Positions 7,293 to 15,147 of a DNA stretch of 29,028 nt are shown in pieces; position 1 is the stretch's first letter; each line of letters opens with the position of its first letter. The stretch comes from JAVBPP01 sp031549535. Its GTDB lineage: Bacteria > Bacillota > Clostridia > Oscillospirales > Acutalibacteraceae. The notes under the pieces are model-generated. The model saw only the letters and a list, made by a program, of their open reading frames with translations. It had not been told where the DNA came from and made no database searches. Both the position numbers and the translations under genes were made by a program. The stretch covers positions 1 through 29,028 of the forward strand of contig JAVBPP010000084.1 of the NCBI GenBank assembly GCA_031549535.1. Reading direction: 5' to 3'.

Positions 7293-8543
7293 CTATTCGT
7301 ATAGCGGATATTTCGCGCAAATGGCCGCAACGCCAGCGCGAATGCTTTCTTTATTGGCCTCAAAATCCGTTGCTGCCAGCTTGATATACTGCGCCACTTC
7401 ATCCATGTCACCTTCCACAAAGCCACGCGTTGTGACTGCCGCGGAGCCAAGACGGATACCACTGGTGACGAAGGGCTTTTCCGGATCATTGGGAATGGCG
7501 TTTTTGTTGGCGGTGATATATACCTCATCCAACCTGTGCTCCAGCTCCTTGCCGGTGATACCCAGGCTGCGCAGGTCTACGAGCATCAAGTGATTATCCG
7601 TTCCGCCGGAGACGAGATTGACGCCGCGCTTCAGTAACCCTTCCGCAAGCGCACGGGCGTTGAGAACAACCTGCTGCTGATACGCCTGAAACGCCGGAGA
7701 GAGCGCCTCGCCGAAGCAAACGGCCTTGGCGGCAATGATATGCATCAAGGGACCGCCTTGGCTGCCCGGGAAAATAGCCTTGTTGATTGCAGCGCCGTGC
7801 TCCTCTTTGCAAAGAATCAAGCCGCCGCGCGGGCCGCGCAGGGTTTTGTGCGTAGTGCTGGTGACGACATCCGCGTGCGGAACGGGCGAGGGGTGCAGCC
7901 CTGCGGCAACCAAGCCCGCAATATGCGCCATATCCACCATATAAACCGCGCCGACAGACTGCGCAATTTTTCTGATTCTGGCAAAATCAATGATGCGCGG
8001 GTACGCGGAGGCACCCGCAACTATCATTTTAGGCTTGATTTCCTGTGCGCGCAGTTCCATGGCATCGTAGTCAATATAGCCGTCCTCTCCCACACCGTAG
8101 GGCTCAAAGTGATACAGCTTCCCGCTCATGTTGACAGGGGAACCGTGGGAGAGGTGGCCGCCGTGGGCAAGGTTCATGCCCATAACCACATCGCCGGGAT
8201 TCAAAAACGCCGCATATACGGCCATATTTGCCTGTGCGCCGGAATGCGCCTGCACATTGGCAAACTCTGCGCCGAACAACTGCTTTGCGCGCTCAATCGC
8301 AAGGCTCTCCGCAATATCCACGCATTCACAGCCGCCGTAATAACGCTTGCCGGGGTAGCCCTCAGCATATTTATTGGTCAACACACTGCCCATGGCCGCC
8401 ATAACGGCCGGGGAAACCAAGTTTTCCGAGGCGATTAACTCAATGTTTCTTCTCTGCCGCTCCAGCTCCAGCCGCATTGCGCGGCCGACCTCCGGATCGG
8501 ACTTTTCCACAAAGCTGACAGAATCCAACCAATCCTCAAACAT
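7293..8543 (-). CDS. glyA: Serine hydroxymethyltransferase
   Basis: 416 residues, the normal bacterial length. SHMT interconverts serine plus tetrahydrofolate with glycine plus 5,10-methylene-tetrahydrofolate in the cytoplasm, feeding one-carbon metabolism. Family blocks are clear: ELIASENLVSPAVMAAMGS, NKYAEGYPGKRYYGGCE, AHGGHLSHG, the PLP-binding region VDMAHIAGLVAAGLHPSP, and the Schiff-base lysine Lys233 in TSTTHKTLRGPRGG. The start at 8543 has GGAGG 7 nt upstream. It begins 12 nt after the stop of the secreted repeat protein, so the two are likely co-transcribed, and is followed after 76 nt by the GDSL gene with a stable hairpin between. Confidence 0.97.
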   Translation of the reverse strand: MFEDWLDSVSFVEKSDPEVGRAMRLELERQRRNIELIASENLVSPAVMAAMGSVLTNKYAEGYPGKRYYGGCECVDIAESLAIERAKQLFGAEFANVQAHSGAQANMAVYAAFLNPGDVVMGMNLAHGGHLSHGSPVNMSGKLYHFEPYGVGEDGYIDYDAMELRAQEIKPKMIVAGASAYPRIIDFARIRKIAQSVGAVYMVDMAHIAGLVAAGLHPSPVPHADVVTSTTHKTLRGPRGGLILCKEEHGAAINKAIFPGSQGGPLMHIIAAKAVCFGEALSPAFQAYQQQVVLNARALAEGLLKRGVNLVSGGTDNHLMLVDLRSLGITGKELEHRLDEVYITANKNAIPNDPEKPFVTSGIRLGSAAVTTRGFVEGDMDEVAQYIKLAATDFEANKESIRAGVAAICAKYPLYE

Positions 8544-8555
8544 ACCTTGCCTCCA

Positions 8556-11369
8556 TTATTTCTTAATGGTATAAGTATACACGCTCGCGTTGCTGATTGT
8601 AAAGCCCGGTTTGGCAACTATGAGCTTCAAGGTTGTATTTTTGGTGATTTTGATAGCCTTGGTGTATTTTGTAGCGGCGCTTGTGGGCGTTTTGCCATTG
8701 GTTGTGTAGTAAATCGTTCCGCCCTTAACAGAGGTGGAAAGCTTTATAGTTTTTGTGCCCTTATAGGTTCCGGGGGCAAGGCTCGCTTTCGGCACAGGTA
8801 ATTTATAAAGGTAATTTGCGCTGACGGAGGCGCTTGCGTCGCAGCCGGGCGCAACCGCAATCACGCGCAGCATCACATTCTTCGTAATGCTCAATGTCCT
8901 TTTGGTTCCGCCAGCCAGCCTCGTACCCTTGGAAGTTGTCGGAACGGAACCGTCCAGTGTGATGTACCAGGTCACATTGTTCGGCACGGTAATCGTCACC
9001 TTGTAGGAGGAATAACCGGTTTTGGAGGCCGGAATCTTCGGCGCAGCCGTCCGCACACGGAAGGTGGAGGCCACAACCGCACTCGGCTTGCAGTTATCCT
9101 TTACCGCAATCACGTTTAAAACAATGTTGCGGGAAATGGTTAGAGTTTTGGTCTTGCCGCCGATGACATAGGCCGAGGTACCCGTGCTCGGTTTTTTACC
9201 GTCCAAGGTATAATGCCAGGTAGTGCCTGTGGGCGGGCTCAAATTCACTTTATAAGTGCCTGTTGCCGTTTTGCTGGCGGGGATTTTAGGCGTGGTTGTG
9301 GTAATGGTAAAGGTCACAACAGCCGCATTGCTCGGTTCACAGCCGCTCTTCACAGCAATCACGCGCAGCTTGGTCGTTTTTGTCAGCGTAATAGTCTTCG
9401 TCGTTCCGGGAGTCACTTTAGCCGATTTTATACTCGGCGGTGTGTCATTCGTGGTGTAGTACCAAGTAAAGCCCAACGGAGCCTTCAGATTCACTTTGAC
9501 TGAGCCAACGCCGCTGGCCGCGCTTGGAATTGTCGGCGTTTGCGTCTGAACCCGGTAAACGCTGGTTACAACGGCACTGGGCTTGTAGTTATTCTGCACC
9601 GCAAAGGCTTTCATCGTTTTTGTGAAAGTGACTGACATGGTATACTGTTTGCCGCCATTCAGATAATTGGAAGACGTGGTTGGGGTTTTTCCGTCTAAGG
9701 TATAATAATATTTATAACCTGTGGGCACATTCACCACAATATTATAGGAGCCGACACCGGTTTTACCCGCAGGAATTTTCGGCAGGGGCGAAACCGGGAT
9801 TGTGACCGTAAAAACAGCCGTTGCCACATCACTGTTGTGATAGCCGCTGCGCACCGCAATGGCCTTGAGGGTTGTTTTTTTCGTTATGTTAAGAATTGTC
9901 CTGGTCCCCGGCGCAAGGCTTTCCGAAGAAGTGGTCGGCGTTTTGCCGTCCAGCGTGTAAAACAGCGTTGCATCGTCCGGCGCCTTAAAGAGCACATCCT
10001 GGGTGATGCCCGGGTTTGACAGCGGTGTTGGCAAATCGGGGGTTTTCGCCTTGCACAGGTAGGCCTTGCTCACAACCGCGCTGGGGTCGAAGCCCACCTT
10101 CCATGCAATGGCTTTGATGGTGATTTGTTTGTCAATGGTTACGCCCTTGCTTTGATTGGGTAAAATAGTTTGCGTGGTTCCGCTGCCATCCGTCTGCGGA
10201 ACGGAACCGTCAACCGTATAATAAATGGTGGTGGATGCAGGCGCGCTCATAAAAACGCGCTGTTCGTACCCGATCCCTGCGTTGGAGGGCAGTACCGGTG
10301 CCGCAGTGGCCGGCAAAACAACCGTATATAGCCCACTTGCCACAGAGCTGATTGTGCAGCCCTGCCGCAGCGCGGCAAGCTTCAGCGTTGTGTTTTTGCT
10401 AATTGTGATATCCTTTGCGCCTGTGAAGCGAATGCCGTTGAGCTCGCTTGGGGTTGTTCCGTCCGTGGTGTAAATATAGGTGGTGTTCGCGGGAGCGGAA
10501 AGCGAAATTTTCTGTGTTGCGCTCACGCCGTTATTCGCCGGGAGGGAGGGCGTGGGTGTGCTCACGGTGAAATAACGGGAATGCACCTCGCTCAGTGTGC
10601 CGTCCGGCAGCACAGCGGCGGCTTGGAGCATCGTGCTGGCTGTAAGATTCAGCGCTTCAATGCCGGACGCGGCAACAACGGCACTGTTTATAGTCGGCGT
10701 AATGCCGTTCGTGGTATAGCGCAGCTCCAGATCCGGCAACCCGTTCAGCGTTACGGAAACTTGATTCACTGCCGAAGAAGCGGCTGGCATAAATGTTTTT
10801 TGCACCGTAGACGCAGGGGAAATAAAGGTTATGGCCTGGATGGCCTGCGCCAGCGCAGAGCCGGACGCCGTGTTTAAGTAGTTATTCGCGCAATCAAACG
10901 CGGACATGGTGGTTACATCCGGCAACACCAGCTTTACCAGCTGGTTGTTGTCACAAACCAGACTGGACAGCTTGCTACAGCCGCTGAGATTGATTGCGAA
11001 AAGCTGGTTGTTCGAAACAGACAGGGAACGAAGTTCCGAAAGGTCGGTCAAATCCATCACACCTGTGAGGGCAATGTCTCCGGTCTTATTCAAGGAAATT
11101 TCGTCTGCACGCATAATCCCCTCTATTTCCGTAAACGAAATCCCCGGCATGGAGGGCGGAACCGCCTGCAAATCCCAATTCAGCGCAGAGAGGTTGTTGC
11201 CCTGCAAGGCAAACGCCGCCAAGCGCTGAAAATCATTTTCACTGTACCCAGCCGGCGTGACATAACCTGTAACAGGAATGTCTGCCGCCAGCGCACCGAC
11301 AGGGCCGCAAACGCCCAGCAGCAGCGCCAGGGCAAGGGCAAGCGCCGTAACTTTCTTTTGCATTTTCAT
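8556..11369 (-). CDS. Secreted protein with short LRR region and nine CHB_HEX_C-like beta repeats
   Basis: 937 residues. An N-terminal signal peptide (MKMQKKVTALALALALLLGV, cleavage near ALA-AD) shows export. Residues about 95-167 form a short leucine-rich-repeat stretch (LSELRSLSVSNNQLFAINLS, then CSKLSSLVCDNNQL). From about 188 to the end are nine tandem repeats of about 83 residues. Each has a core like YYTLDGKTPTTSS followed by TxTLKxIAVKxGCxPSxVV. This resembles the chitobiase/beta-hexosaminidase C-terminal (CHB_HEX_C) domain common in clostridial surface proteins. No enzyme domain, LPXTG motif or SLH anchor was seen. A surface stalk or ligand-binding role is inference. It is the first gene of the minus-strand cluster and probably shares a transcript with glyA. 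Confidence 0.8.
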   Translation of the reverse strand: MKMQKKVTALALALALLLGVCGPVGALAADIPVTGYVTPAGYSENDFQRLAAFALQGNNLSALNWDLQAVPPSMPGISFTEIEGIMRADEISLNKTGDIALTGVMDLTDLSELRSLSVSNNQLFAINLSGCSKLSSLVCDNNQLVKLVLPDVTTMSAFDCANNYLNTASGSALAQAIQAITFISPASTVQKTFMPAASSAVNQVSVTLNGLPDLELRYTTNGITPTINSAVVAASGIEALNLTASTMLQAAAVLPDGTLSEVHSRYFTVSTPTPSLPANNGVSATQKISLSAPANTTYIYTTDGTTPSELNGIRFTGAKDITISKNTTLKLAALRQGCTISSVASGLYTVVLPATAAPVLPSNAGIGYEQRVFMSAPASTTIYYTVDGSVPQTDGSGTTQTILPNQSKGVTIDKQITIKAIAWKVGFDPSAVVSKAYLCKAKTPDLPTPLSNPGITQDVLFKAPDDATLFYTLDGKTPTTSSESLAPGTRTILNITKKTTLKAIAVRSGYHNSDVATAVFTVTIPVSPLPKIPAGKTGVGSYNIVVNVPTGYKYYYTLDGKTPTTSSNYLNGGKQYTMSVTFTKTMKAFAVQNNYKPSAVVTSVYRVQTQTPTIPSAASGVGSVKVNLKAPLGFTWYYTTNDTPPSIKSAKVTPGTTKTITLTKTTKLRVIAVKSGCEPSNAAVVTFTITTTTPKIPASKTATGTYKVNLSPPTGTTWHYTLDGKKPSTGTSAYVIGGKTKTLTISRNIVLNVIAVKDNCKPSAVVASTFRVRTAAPKIPASKTGYSSYKVTITVPNNVTWYITLDGSVPTTSKGTRLAGGTKRTLSITKNVMLRVIAVAPGCDASASVSANYLYKLPVPKASLAPGTYKGTKTIKLSTSVKGGTIYYTTNGKTPTSAATKYTKAIKITKNTTLKLIVAKPGFTISNASVYTYTIKK

Positions 11370-11447
11370 GAATGGAACCTCGCAATCTTCAATTTATTCC
11401 GTAACAATACTTACAAACTTAATGGGGTTTCGCAAAGATGCAAGAGT

Positions 11448-11476
11448 AGTATAGCATAAGAGCACCCCGCCTGCAA
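11448..11476 (-). promoter_or_regulatory. Sigma-A promoter for the secreted repeat protein (and glyA)
   Basis: On the minus strand TTGCAG (11471-11476) and TATACT (11448-11453) are separated by 17 nt. The start codon is about 79 nt downstream, giving a leader of about 70 nt. Confidence 0.6.
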
Positions 11477-11618
11477 GGCTTGGATATATTTGCTTTATGA
11501 CGAAAATGTTAACTTTTATCATCTTTTTTCTATATAAGAAAAACCGCTTGTGTTCTGGGCAACTTTACATAAGCGGCCTCTGATTCGTATCCTATCGTCT
11601 GCAAAACAAACATCAAAA

Positions 11619-11636
11619 AGAAAGGCTGGCCTTTCT
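11619..11636 (-). terminator. Short minus-strand terminator-like hairpin
   Basis: AGAAAGG-CTGG-CCTTTCT is a perfect 7-bp stem; on the minus strand it runs directly into TTTTTG. A second inverted repeat lies at 11544-11576 (CCGCTT/AAGCGG arms), with TTTTTC on its minus-strand side. The 11370-11687 gap otherwise holds only the two divergent promoters. Confidence 0.4.
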
Positions 11637-11649
11637 GCAAAAAAGTCAG

Positions 11650-11655
11650 TATAAT
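11650..11655 (+). promoter_or_regulatory. -10 box for the MFS gene
   Basis: TATAAT lies 33 nt before the start codon. No convincing -35 box is seen at the expected spacing (TGGCCT at 17 nt). Confidence 0.4.
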
Positions 11656-11687
11656 ATGATTCCTGCACAAAAGAGGAGGACGTATCG

Positions 11688-12902
11688 ATGCACAATACCA
11701 ACTATAAAAGCACATTGCACGCCTGTTATTTGGGCTACATAACCCAGGCACTGATTGTCAACCTACCCGCCTTGCTCTTTGTTGTTTTCAAAGATAAATT
11801 CGGGCTCTCTTACACCTTGCTGGGCAGCCTGGTTGTCGTCATCTTTATCACGCAGCTGATTGTTGATGCGCTGGCGATTCGGTTTATCGATAGAATTGGG
11901 CAGCGTATTTCGGCTGTTATGGCGCATGTTTTCGCCGCGATTGGCATGATTGCGTTGGCGCTTTTGCCGCGCCTGATGCCGCGGCCGTATGCCGGGCTGG
12001 TGATTGCAAGTGTGTTATTTTCCATTGGCGGCGGTTTGATTGAAGTGTTGGTCAGCCCCATTGTAGAAAGTCTGCCCGGGGATGCGAAGGCGTCATCCAT
12101 GAGTTTATTGCATTCCTTTTACAGCTGGGGGCAGGTGTTGGTTATCCTGTTATCCACGCTGGCACTGCGCTTGGTCGGCCAGGACTTATGGTTTTTACTT
12201 CCGCTGCTGTGGGCTGTTTTGCCGCTTGTGACCCTGTTCCAGTTTACAAGGGTACCCTTGATGCCGGCGCAGGAGGAGAGCGAGCGGACGCCGCTGAAAA
12301 CGCTGTTGACTTCCAAAATATTTTTAATTGCCCTGCTGTTAATGGTGTGCTCCGGTGCCGCCGAACAGGCCATGGGGCAATGGGCTTCGCTGTTTGCCGA
12401 AAAAGGGTTGGGAATCTCAAAGACGCTGGGGGATTTGTTTGGCCCGTGCCTGTTTGCGATTATGATGGGCATTGTGCGCACCCTTTACGGCATGAAGGGG
12501 CAAAAAATCAACATGCAAAAGGCTCTGTTTGTCTGCTCCGCTCTTTGCATTGTATCCTTTGCCATCACCGCCCTGGTGCCTGTCCCGGCCATTGCGCTGT
12601 TGGGCTGCTCCCTTTGCGGGTTGACGGTTAGCCTGATGTGGCCGGGCATGCTGAGCCTCACAGCCGGGGGCTATCCATCCGGCGGAACCGCCATGTTTGC
12701 CCTAATGGCGCTCGGCGGGGATTTGGGCTGCTCTGTCGGGCCATGGGTAACCGGCATTATTGCGGATTCCAGAAATTTGAACAGCGGACTTTTAACGGCT
12801 ATGATTTTTCCCGCCATTATGATGCTTGGTTTATGCCTTCTGAAACCGTTGCTACAGGCAAGGCAGACGCTTCAAGGGACGCAGGGGGAACGGATTTCAT
12901 GA
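11688..12902 (+). CDS. Major facilitator superfamily transporter
   Basis: 404 residues, almost entirely hydrophobic helices and consistent with about 12 membrane segments around a short cytoplasmic loop near residues 190-205 (PAQEESERTPLKT). The loop after helix 2 carries the MFS-type turn FIDRIGQR, and the helix-5 region has GGGLIEVLVSPIVESLPGD, as in FucP-like sugar/proton symporters of Clostridia. GAGGAGG precedes the ATG by 7-8 nt. The gene stands alone between the divergent secreted-protein gene and the PadR operon, which has its own promoter. Substrate cannot be read from the sequence. Confidence 0.82.
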   Translation: MHNTNYKSTLHACYLGYITQALIVNLPALLFVVFKDKFGLSYTLLGSLVVVIFITQLIVDALAIRFIDRIGQRISAVMAHVFAAIGMIALALLPRLMPRPYAGLVIASVLFSIGGGLIEVLVSPIVESLPGDAKASSMSLLHSFYSWGQVLVILLSTLALRLVGQDLWFLLPLLWAVLPLVTLFQFTRVPLMPAQEESERTPLKTLLTSKIFLIALLLMVCSGAAEQAMGQWASLFAEKGLGISKTLGDLFGPCLFAIMMGIVRTLYGMKGQKINMQKALFVCSALCIVSFAITALVPVPAIALLGCSLCGLTVSLMWPGMLSLTAGGYPSGGTAMFALMALGGDLGCSVGPWVTGIIADSRNLNSGLLTAMIFPAIMMLGLCLLKPLLQARQTLQGTQGERIS

Positions 12903-12910
12903 TTTATGCA

Positions 12911-12939
12911 TTGACAACTCAACTACCCTGTGCTACAAT
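12911..12939 (+). promoter_or_regulatory. Consensus sigma-A promoter of the PadR-DUF1048 operon
   Basis: TTGACA (12911-12916) and TACAAT (12934-12939) are 17 nt apart, close to consensus. The start codon follows 55 nt downstream. Confidence 0.82.
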
Positions 12940-12943
12940 ATAC

Positions 12944-12972
12944 CGGTAGTAAGTACCGCTGCATATCAGCGG
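12944..12972. promoter_or_regulatory. Two adjacent dyads downstream of the padR promoter (operator candidates)
   Basis: CGGTA-GTAAG-TACCG (12944-12958) overlaps CCGCTG-CATAT-CAGCGG (12956-12972). Both lie at or just after the expected transcription start. PadR regulators usually autorepress through such dyads; the assignment to this PadR is inference. Confidence 0.5.
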
Positions 12973-12994
12973 CACAGATTAGGGGAGGTTATAC

Positions 12995-13321
12995 ATGGAT
13001 CAGTTGACGGAAATGCTAAAGGGCGTGTTGGAGGGCTGTGTTTTGGAAATCATCAGCCAAGGGAGCACTTACGGCTATGAGATTACCCGCAAGCTGAATG
13101 CTCTGGGGTTTGCTGACGTGGTGGACGGAACCGTTTATACCATTCTGGTGCGGGCTGAAAAAAACAAGCTCGTGGATATCGAGAAAAAAACATCGGATAT
13201 TGGCCCGCCACGCAAATTTTTTACGCTCAATGATGCAGGAAAAGAGGAGCTGCACCGCTTCTGGGAGAAATGGGAGTTTGTAGCATCCAAAATTAACGGC
13301 TTGAAGGAGGCAAGGCAATGA
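12995..13321 (+). CDS. PadR-family transcriptional regulator
   Basis: 108 residues with the PadR winged helix: LEGCVLEIISQGSTYGYEIT, the recognition-helix region VVDGTVYTILVRAEKNKLVD, the wing ending PPRKFFTLNDAGKEEL and a short C-terminal dimerisation helix. GGGGAGG precedes the ATG. Its stop overlaps the start of the first DUF1048 gene (ATGA), so the three genes form one transcription and translation unit. PadR plus DUF1048 is a recurrent pairing in Firmicutes. It probably represses its own operon through the dyads at 12944-12972. The inducing signal is unknown. Confidence 0.9.
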   Translation: MDQLTEMLKGVLEGCVLEIISQGSTYGYEITRKLNALGFADVVDGTVYTILVRAEKNKLVDIEKKTSDIGPPRKFFTLNDAGKEELHRFWEKWEFVASKINGLKEARQ

Positions 13322-13665
13322 ACTTTTTTGAAAAAATTACAGGCAGTGATATGACAAGGGAAGCGAAGGCTTTTGCAGAACGCGCCCAAAAACTGCCGGC
13401 TGATTATCAAGATGCCTGGGGAACAATTCAGGCCAACCTTTGGCCGAGTGCAGACTTCAGCGGAAGAGGGCTTATGCCGATACTGGACGGTGTTTTGGGG
13501 TTGCTGGAAGAAAGCGCGGCAGACGGGCAAAGCGCCGCTGAGGCGCTCGGCGATGACCTCAAGGGCTTTTGCTCGGCACTGGTCGGCGGGGCAGGTGCCA
13601 AGACATACCGCGATAGGTGGCGCGCACAACTGAACCATAATATTGCCAAAAAACTGGGCAAGTAA
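13318..13665 (+). CDS. DUF1048-family protein, first copy
   Basis: 115 residues, soluble and helical. It begins MNFFEKITGSDMTREAKAF and continues with LPADYQDAWGTIQANLWP, GLMPILDGVLGLLEESAADG and DDLKGFCSALVGG, a pattern typical of DUF1048. The family has no established biochemical role. Translation is coupled to the PadR gene by a 4-nt overlap. The C-terminus is basic (LNHNIAKKLGK). It is paralogous to the next gene. Confidence 0.85.
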   Translation: MNFFEKITGSDMTREAKAFAERAQKLPADYQDAWGTIQANLWPSADFSGRGLMPILDGVLGLLEESAADGQSAAEALGDDLKGFCSALVGGAGAKTYRDRWRAQLNHNIAKKLGK

Positions 13666-13676
13666 AGGAGAGCATG

Positions 13677-14003
13677 ATGGGGATACAAGATATAATCGAA
13701 GGCAAAAAAGAGTGGCGCGCACACATGGCTCGCGTGAAAGCCCTTCCGCAAGACTATCAAATTGTTTATAAAGAAATCCAGAAATATTTTTTTAAGGTTG
13801 GCCCCGTTGAACTGACAAACGAATTTGGGTTGCTGGCGGGCATTGTTGATCTTTTTGAGGGAGGCGCGGCGGAAAAGAAAGCCGTGCTTGACGTAACCGG
13901 CAAGGATGTAGCGGCTTTCTGTGACGCGCTAATTAAGGATTCCAAGACATATACAGAGCTGTATCAAGAGGCTGCAAACCGCGCAGGGAAAACAAAGCAA
14001 TAA
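13677..14003 (+). CDS. DUF1048-family protein, second copy
   Basis: 108 residues. It shares the family layout with the preceding protein: KKEWRAHMARVKALPQDYQI, then YKEIQKYFF, then GLLAGIVDLFEGGAAEKKAV and VAAFCDALIKDSKTY. The copies are diverged, arguing for different partners or a heteromer, not recent duplication. The gap to the first copy is short; AAGGAG is 6 nt from the ATG at 13677, a better fit than the adjacent ATG at 13674. No clear terminator follows. Confidence 0.83.
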   Translation: MGIQDIIEGKKEWRAHMARVKALPQDYQIVYKEIQKYFFKVGPVELTNEFGLLAGIVDLFEGGAAEKKAVLDVTGKDVAAFCDALIKDSKTYTELYQEAANRAGKTKQ

Positions 14004-14146
14004 GCCCCTTCCCGCCCACAAAAAGTCGGGTACTGCTTCCCCTCTCCTGCTACAACTCATTTTGGGAGGTGAAGCGGACGGATTTGTTGCGAGGTTTGGA
14101 TTTCAGTTAAAAGGAAAACGCTTCGATCGGCGATTGTGAAAATCCC

Positions 14147-14254
14147 GGACACGCATTCACCTCTACATGTTGTAGGCCATCGTCTTACTGCGCACATATG
14201 TGGCAGGGGCGGCCACCAGCCGTCCGCCGCTCCATATGTTTCGCAATTGGCTAA
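14147..14254 (+). repeat. Intergenic repeat, copy A (108 bp)
   Basis: It shares, in the same order, GGACRCGCAWT, CTACATGTYGTAG, GGGGCGGCCAN(T/C)(A/G)GCCGTCCGCCG and YGCAATTG/ACAATTG with copy B at 15229-15339. It is the more decayed copy. The rest of the gene-free stretch 14004-14411 shows only the hairpin at 14299-14323. Confidence 0.7.
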
Positions 14255-14298
14255 ATAGCTTTGAGAATGGAAGAGCAAAATTTTTAGCAATTGGGCAC

Positions 14299-14323
14299 CT
14301 CTAGAAATCAGCAATTTCTAGAG
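14299..14323. repeat. Perfect inverted repeat with 10-bp arms
   Basis: CTCTAGAAAT and ATTTCTAGAG are separated by 5 nt (CAGCA). It lies about 90 nt downstream of the stop of the minus-strand small gene. No U-tract follows on either strand, so it is not a standard terminator. Confidence 0.5.
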
Positions 14324-14411
14324 CCAATAATGCGATAATTGCAATAAAACGCGGTAAAACAGCAAAAATGATTTGTCAATTTACTGCCTTTCGAGTTTTT
14401 GGAGCTACCCA

Positions 14412-14645
14412 TTACACAATTTCTTCTCTCGTATCGTTTAGTGTAACGTTTAATTCGTTGGTTTCTTCTTCGCATTCATTATCCGAAAGATTTTTTTCCC
14501 ACCGTTGTACATCCAGTACTCTGATATCCGATTGTTGTTCTAACGTGTACATTTCTTCTGCCTGTTGCTGAGCTTCCTGTAAAATTGTAATTGCTTTCGT
14601 CATCGAACGAAAAAGCAAAAGATACATTTCTTTGTAATTAGGCAT
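14412..14645 (-). CDS. Small acidic protein of unknown function, divergent from an XRE regulator
   Basis: 77 residues starting MPNYKEMYLLLFRSMTKAIT, with a helical Gln/Glu-rich middle (ILQEAQQQAEEMYTLEQQSD) and an acidic, Asn/Thr-rich tail. Short proteins with the NYKxMYxxLF start and an AQxxAEExY helix are common in Clostridia, but I know of no function. The ATG at 14643-14645 has a perfect AAGGAGG upstream; the frame is open further upstream but that part overlaps the divergent XRE gene. It is transcribed from the promoter at 14679-14707, which is bracketed by two matching dyads, so the XRE protein probably controls it. Confidence 0.75.
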   Translation of the reverse strand: MPNYKEMYLLLFRSMTKAITILQEAQQQAEEMYTLEQQSDIRVLDVQRWEKNLSDNECEEETNELNVTLNDTREEIV

Positions 14646-14661
14646 GCTTACACCTCCTTCC

Positions 14662-14677
14662 GCTCCATTATTAGAGC
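14662..14677. promoter_or_regulatory. Operator-like dyad 1, GCTC-N8-GAGC
   Basis: GCTCCATTATTAGAGC lies downstream of the minus-strand -10 box. It matches dyad 2 in inverted orientation: CGCTCC-NN-TATTAGAGC is shared over 17 nt with two differences. Confidence 0.6.
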
Positions 14678-14678
14678 A

Positions 14679-14707
14679 ATAATAGCACGGCTCACTACTA
14701 TAATCAA
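14679..14707 (-). promoter_or_regulatory. Sigma-A promoter of the small-protein gene
   Basis: On the minus strand TTGATT (14702-14707) and TATTAT (14679-14684) are 17 nt apart. A plus-strand TATAAT at 14699-14704 could serve the XRE gene but has no good -35 box. Confidence 0.7.
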
Positions 14708-14716
14708 GGTAACTTC

Positions 14717-14732
14717 GCTCTAATACCGGAGC
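14717..14732. promoter_or_regulatory. Operator-like dyad 2, GCTC-N8-GAGC
   Basis: GCTCTAATACCGGAGC lies upstream of the minus-strand -35 box and between the putative XRE -10 and the XRE start. Its centre is 55 bp from that of dyad 1. Confidence 0.6.
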
Positions 14733-14748
14733 GAAAAAGAAGGTGATT

Positions 14749-14988
14749 ATGGTGGAGCAAAGAATAAAATCAGATAAAGTTATTGGCGAAAATATTCGTA
14801 AAACACGAAATGCGATGGATATGACACAAGAGGAACTTGCGGCCAAACTGCAAATACTGGATTGCGACATTTCACGCGGCACGCTTGCCAAGATAGAAGC
14901 CGGCATCCGGCATATTTCAGTGGGAGAAATTGATGCAATAAAAAAAGTTCTTCATATGGAATATGGGGACTTTTTTGCAAAACAATGA
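14749..14988 (+). CDS. XRE-family HTH regulator (single domain)
   Basis: 79 residues, essentially only a Cro/CI helix-turn-helix: GENIRKTRNAMDMTQEELAA, then DISRGTLAKIEAGIRHISVG, then EIDAIKKVLHMEYGDFF. I chose the ATG at 14749 with AGAAGG 5-6 nt upstream; an in-frame GTG at 14743 overlaps that site. Lone XRE proteins of this size usually act as dimeric repressors of themselves and a neighbour. Here the neighbour is the divergent small-protein gene, and the 103-nt gap holds two matching dyads. A toxin/antitoxin role is possible but there is no toxin-like family match. Confidence 0.85.
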   Translation: MVEQRIKSDKVIGENIRKTRNAMDMTQEELAAKLQILDCDISRGTLAKIEAGIRHISVGEIDAIKKVLHMEYGDFFAKQ

Positions 14989-15035
14989 TTTTGACCCCAG
15001 CCCTTAACAATAGTTACTACTGTTTGGGCGCGGGG

Positions 15036-15115
15036 TAATACCAAGCTCCCAAGAAAGCGTAGATAAAAAATCTGCGAAAAAGCCATACCCTAAAGTAAAC
15101 GGAGATGGGCATAGT
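15036..15115. repeat. MITE-like element, copy 2 (internally deleted)
   Basis: TAATACCAAGCTCCCAAGAA starts a stretch that matches copy 1 for about 54 nt with few changes. The right arm is almost all missing; GGAGATGGGCATAGT resembles a decayed GGAGATTGGTATTAT end. Confidence 0.7.
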
Positions 15116-15147
15116 CGCCGACCTTTAAATCGCTTGATATCGGAACC

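Noticed and set aside
6596..7528. Longer GDSL protein starting at 7528
   Set aside because: The extra N-terminal part overlaps glyA, is Arg/Ser/Pro-rich without similarity, and the ATG at 7216 has a good ribosome binding site right before the SGNH block I.
7740..8438. A 232-residue plus-strand frame opposite glyA
   Set aside because: glyA is unmistakable on the minus strand; the His/Asn-rich frame is a codon-bias shadow.
14004..14140. Gene or terminator in the gap after the second DUF1048 gene
   Set aside because: No frame with a ribosome binding site and no hairpin with a T-tract was found.
14412..14988. Classical toxin-antitoxin call for the small-protein/XRE pair
   Set aside because: The arrangement is divergent and the small protein resembles no known toxin family; only the regulatory link is supported.
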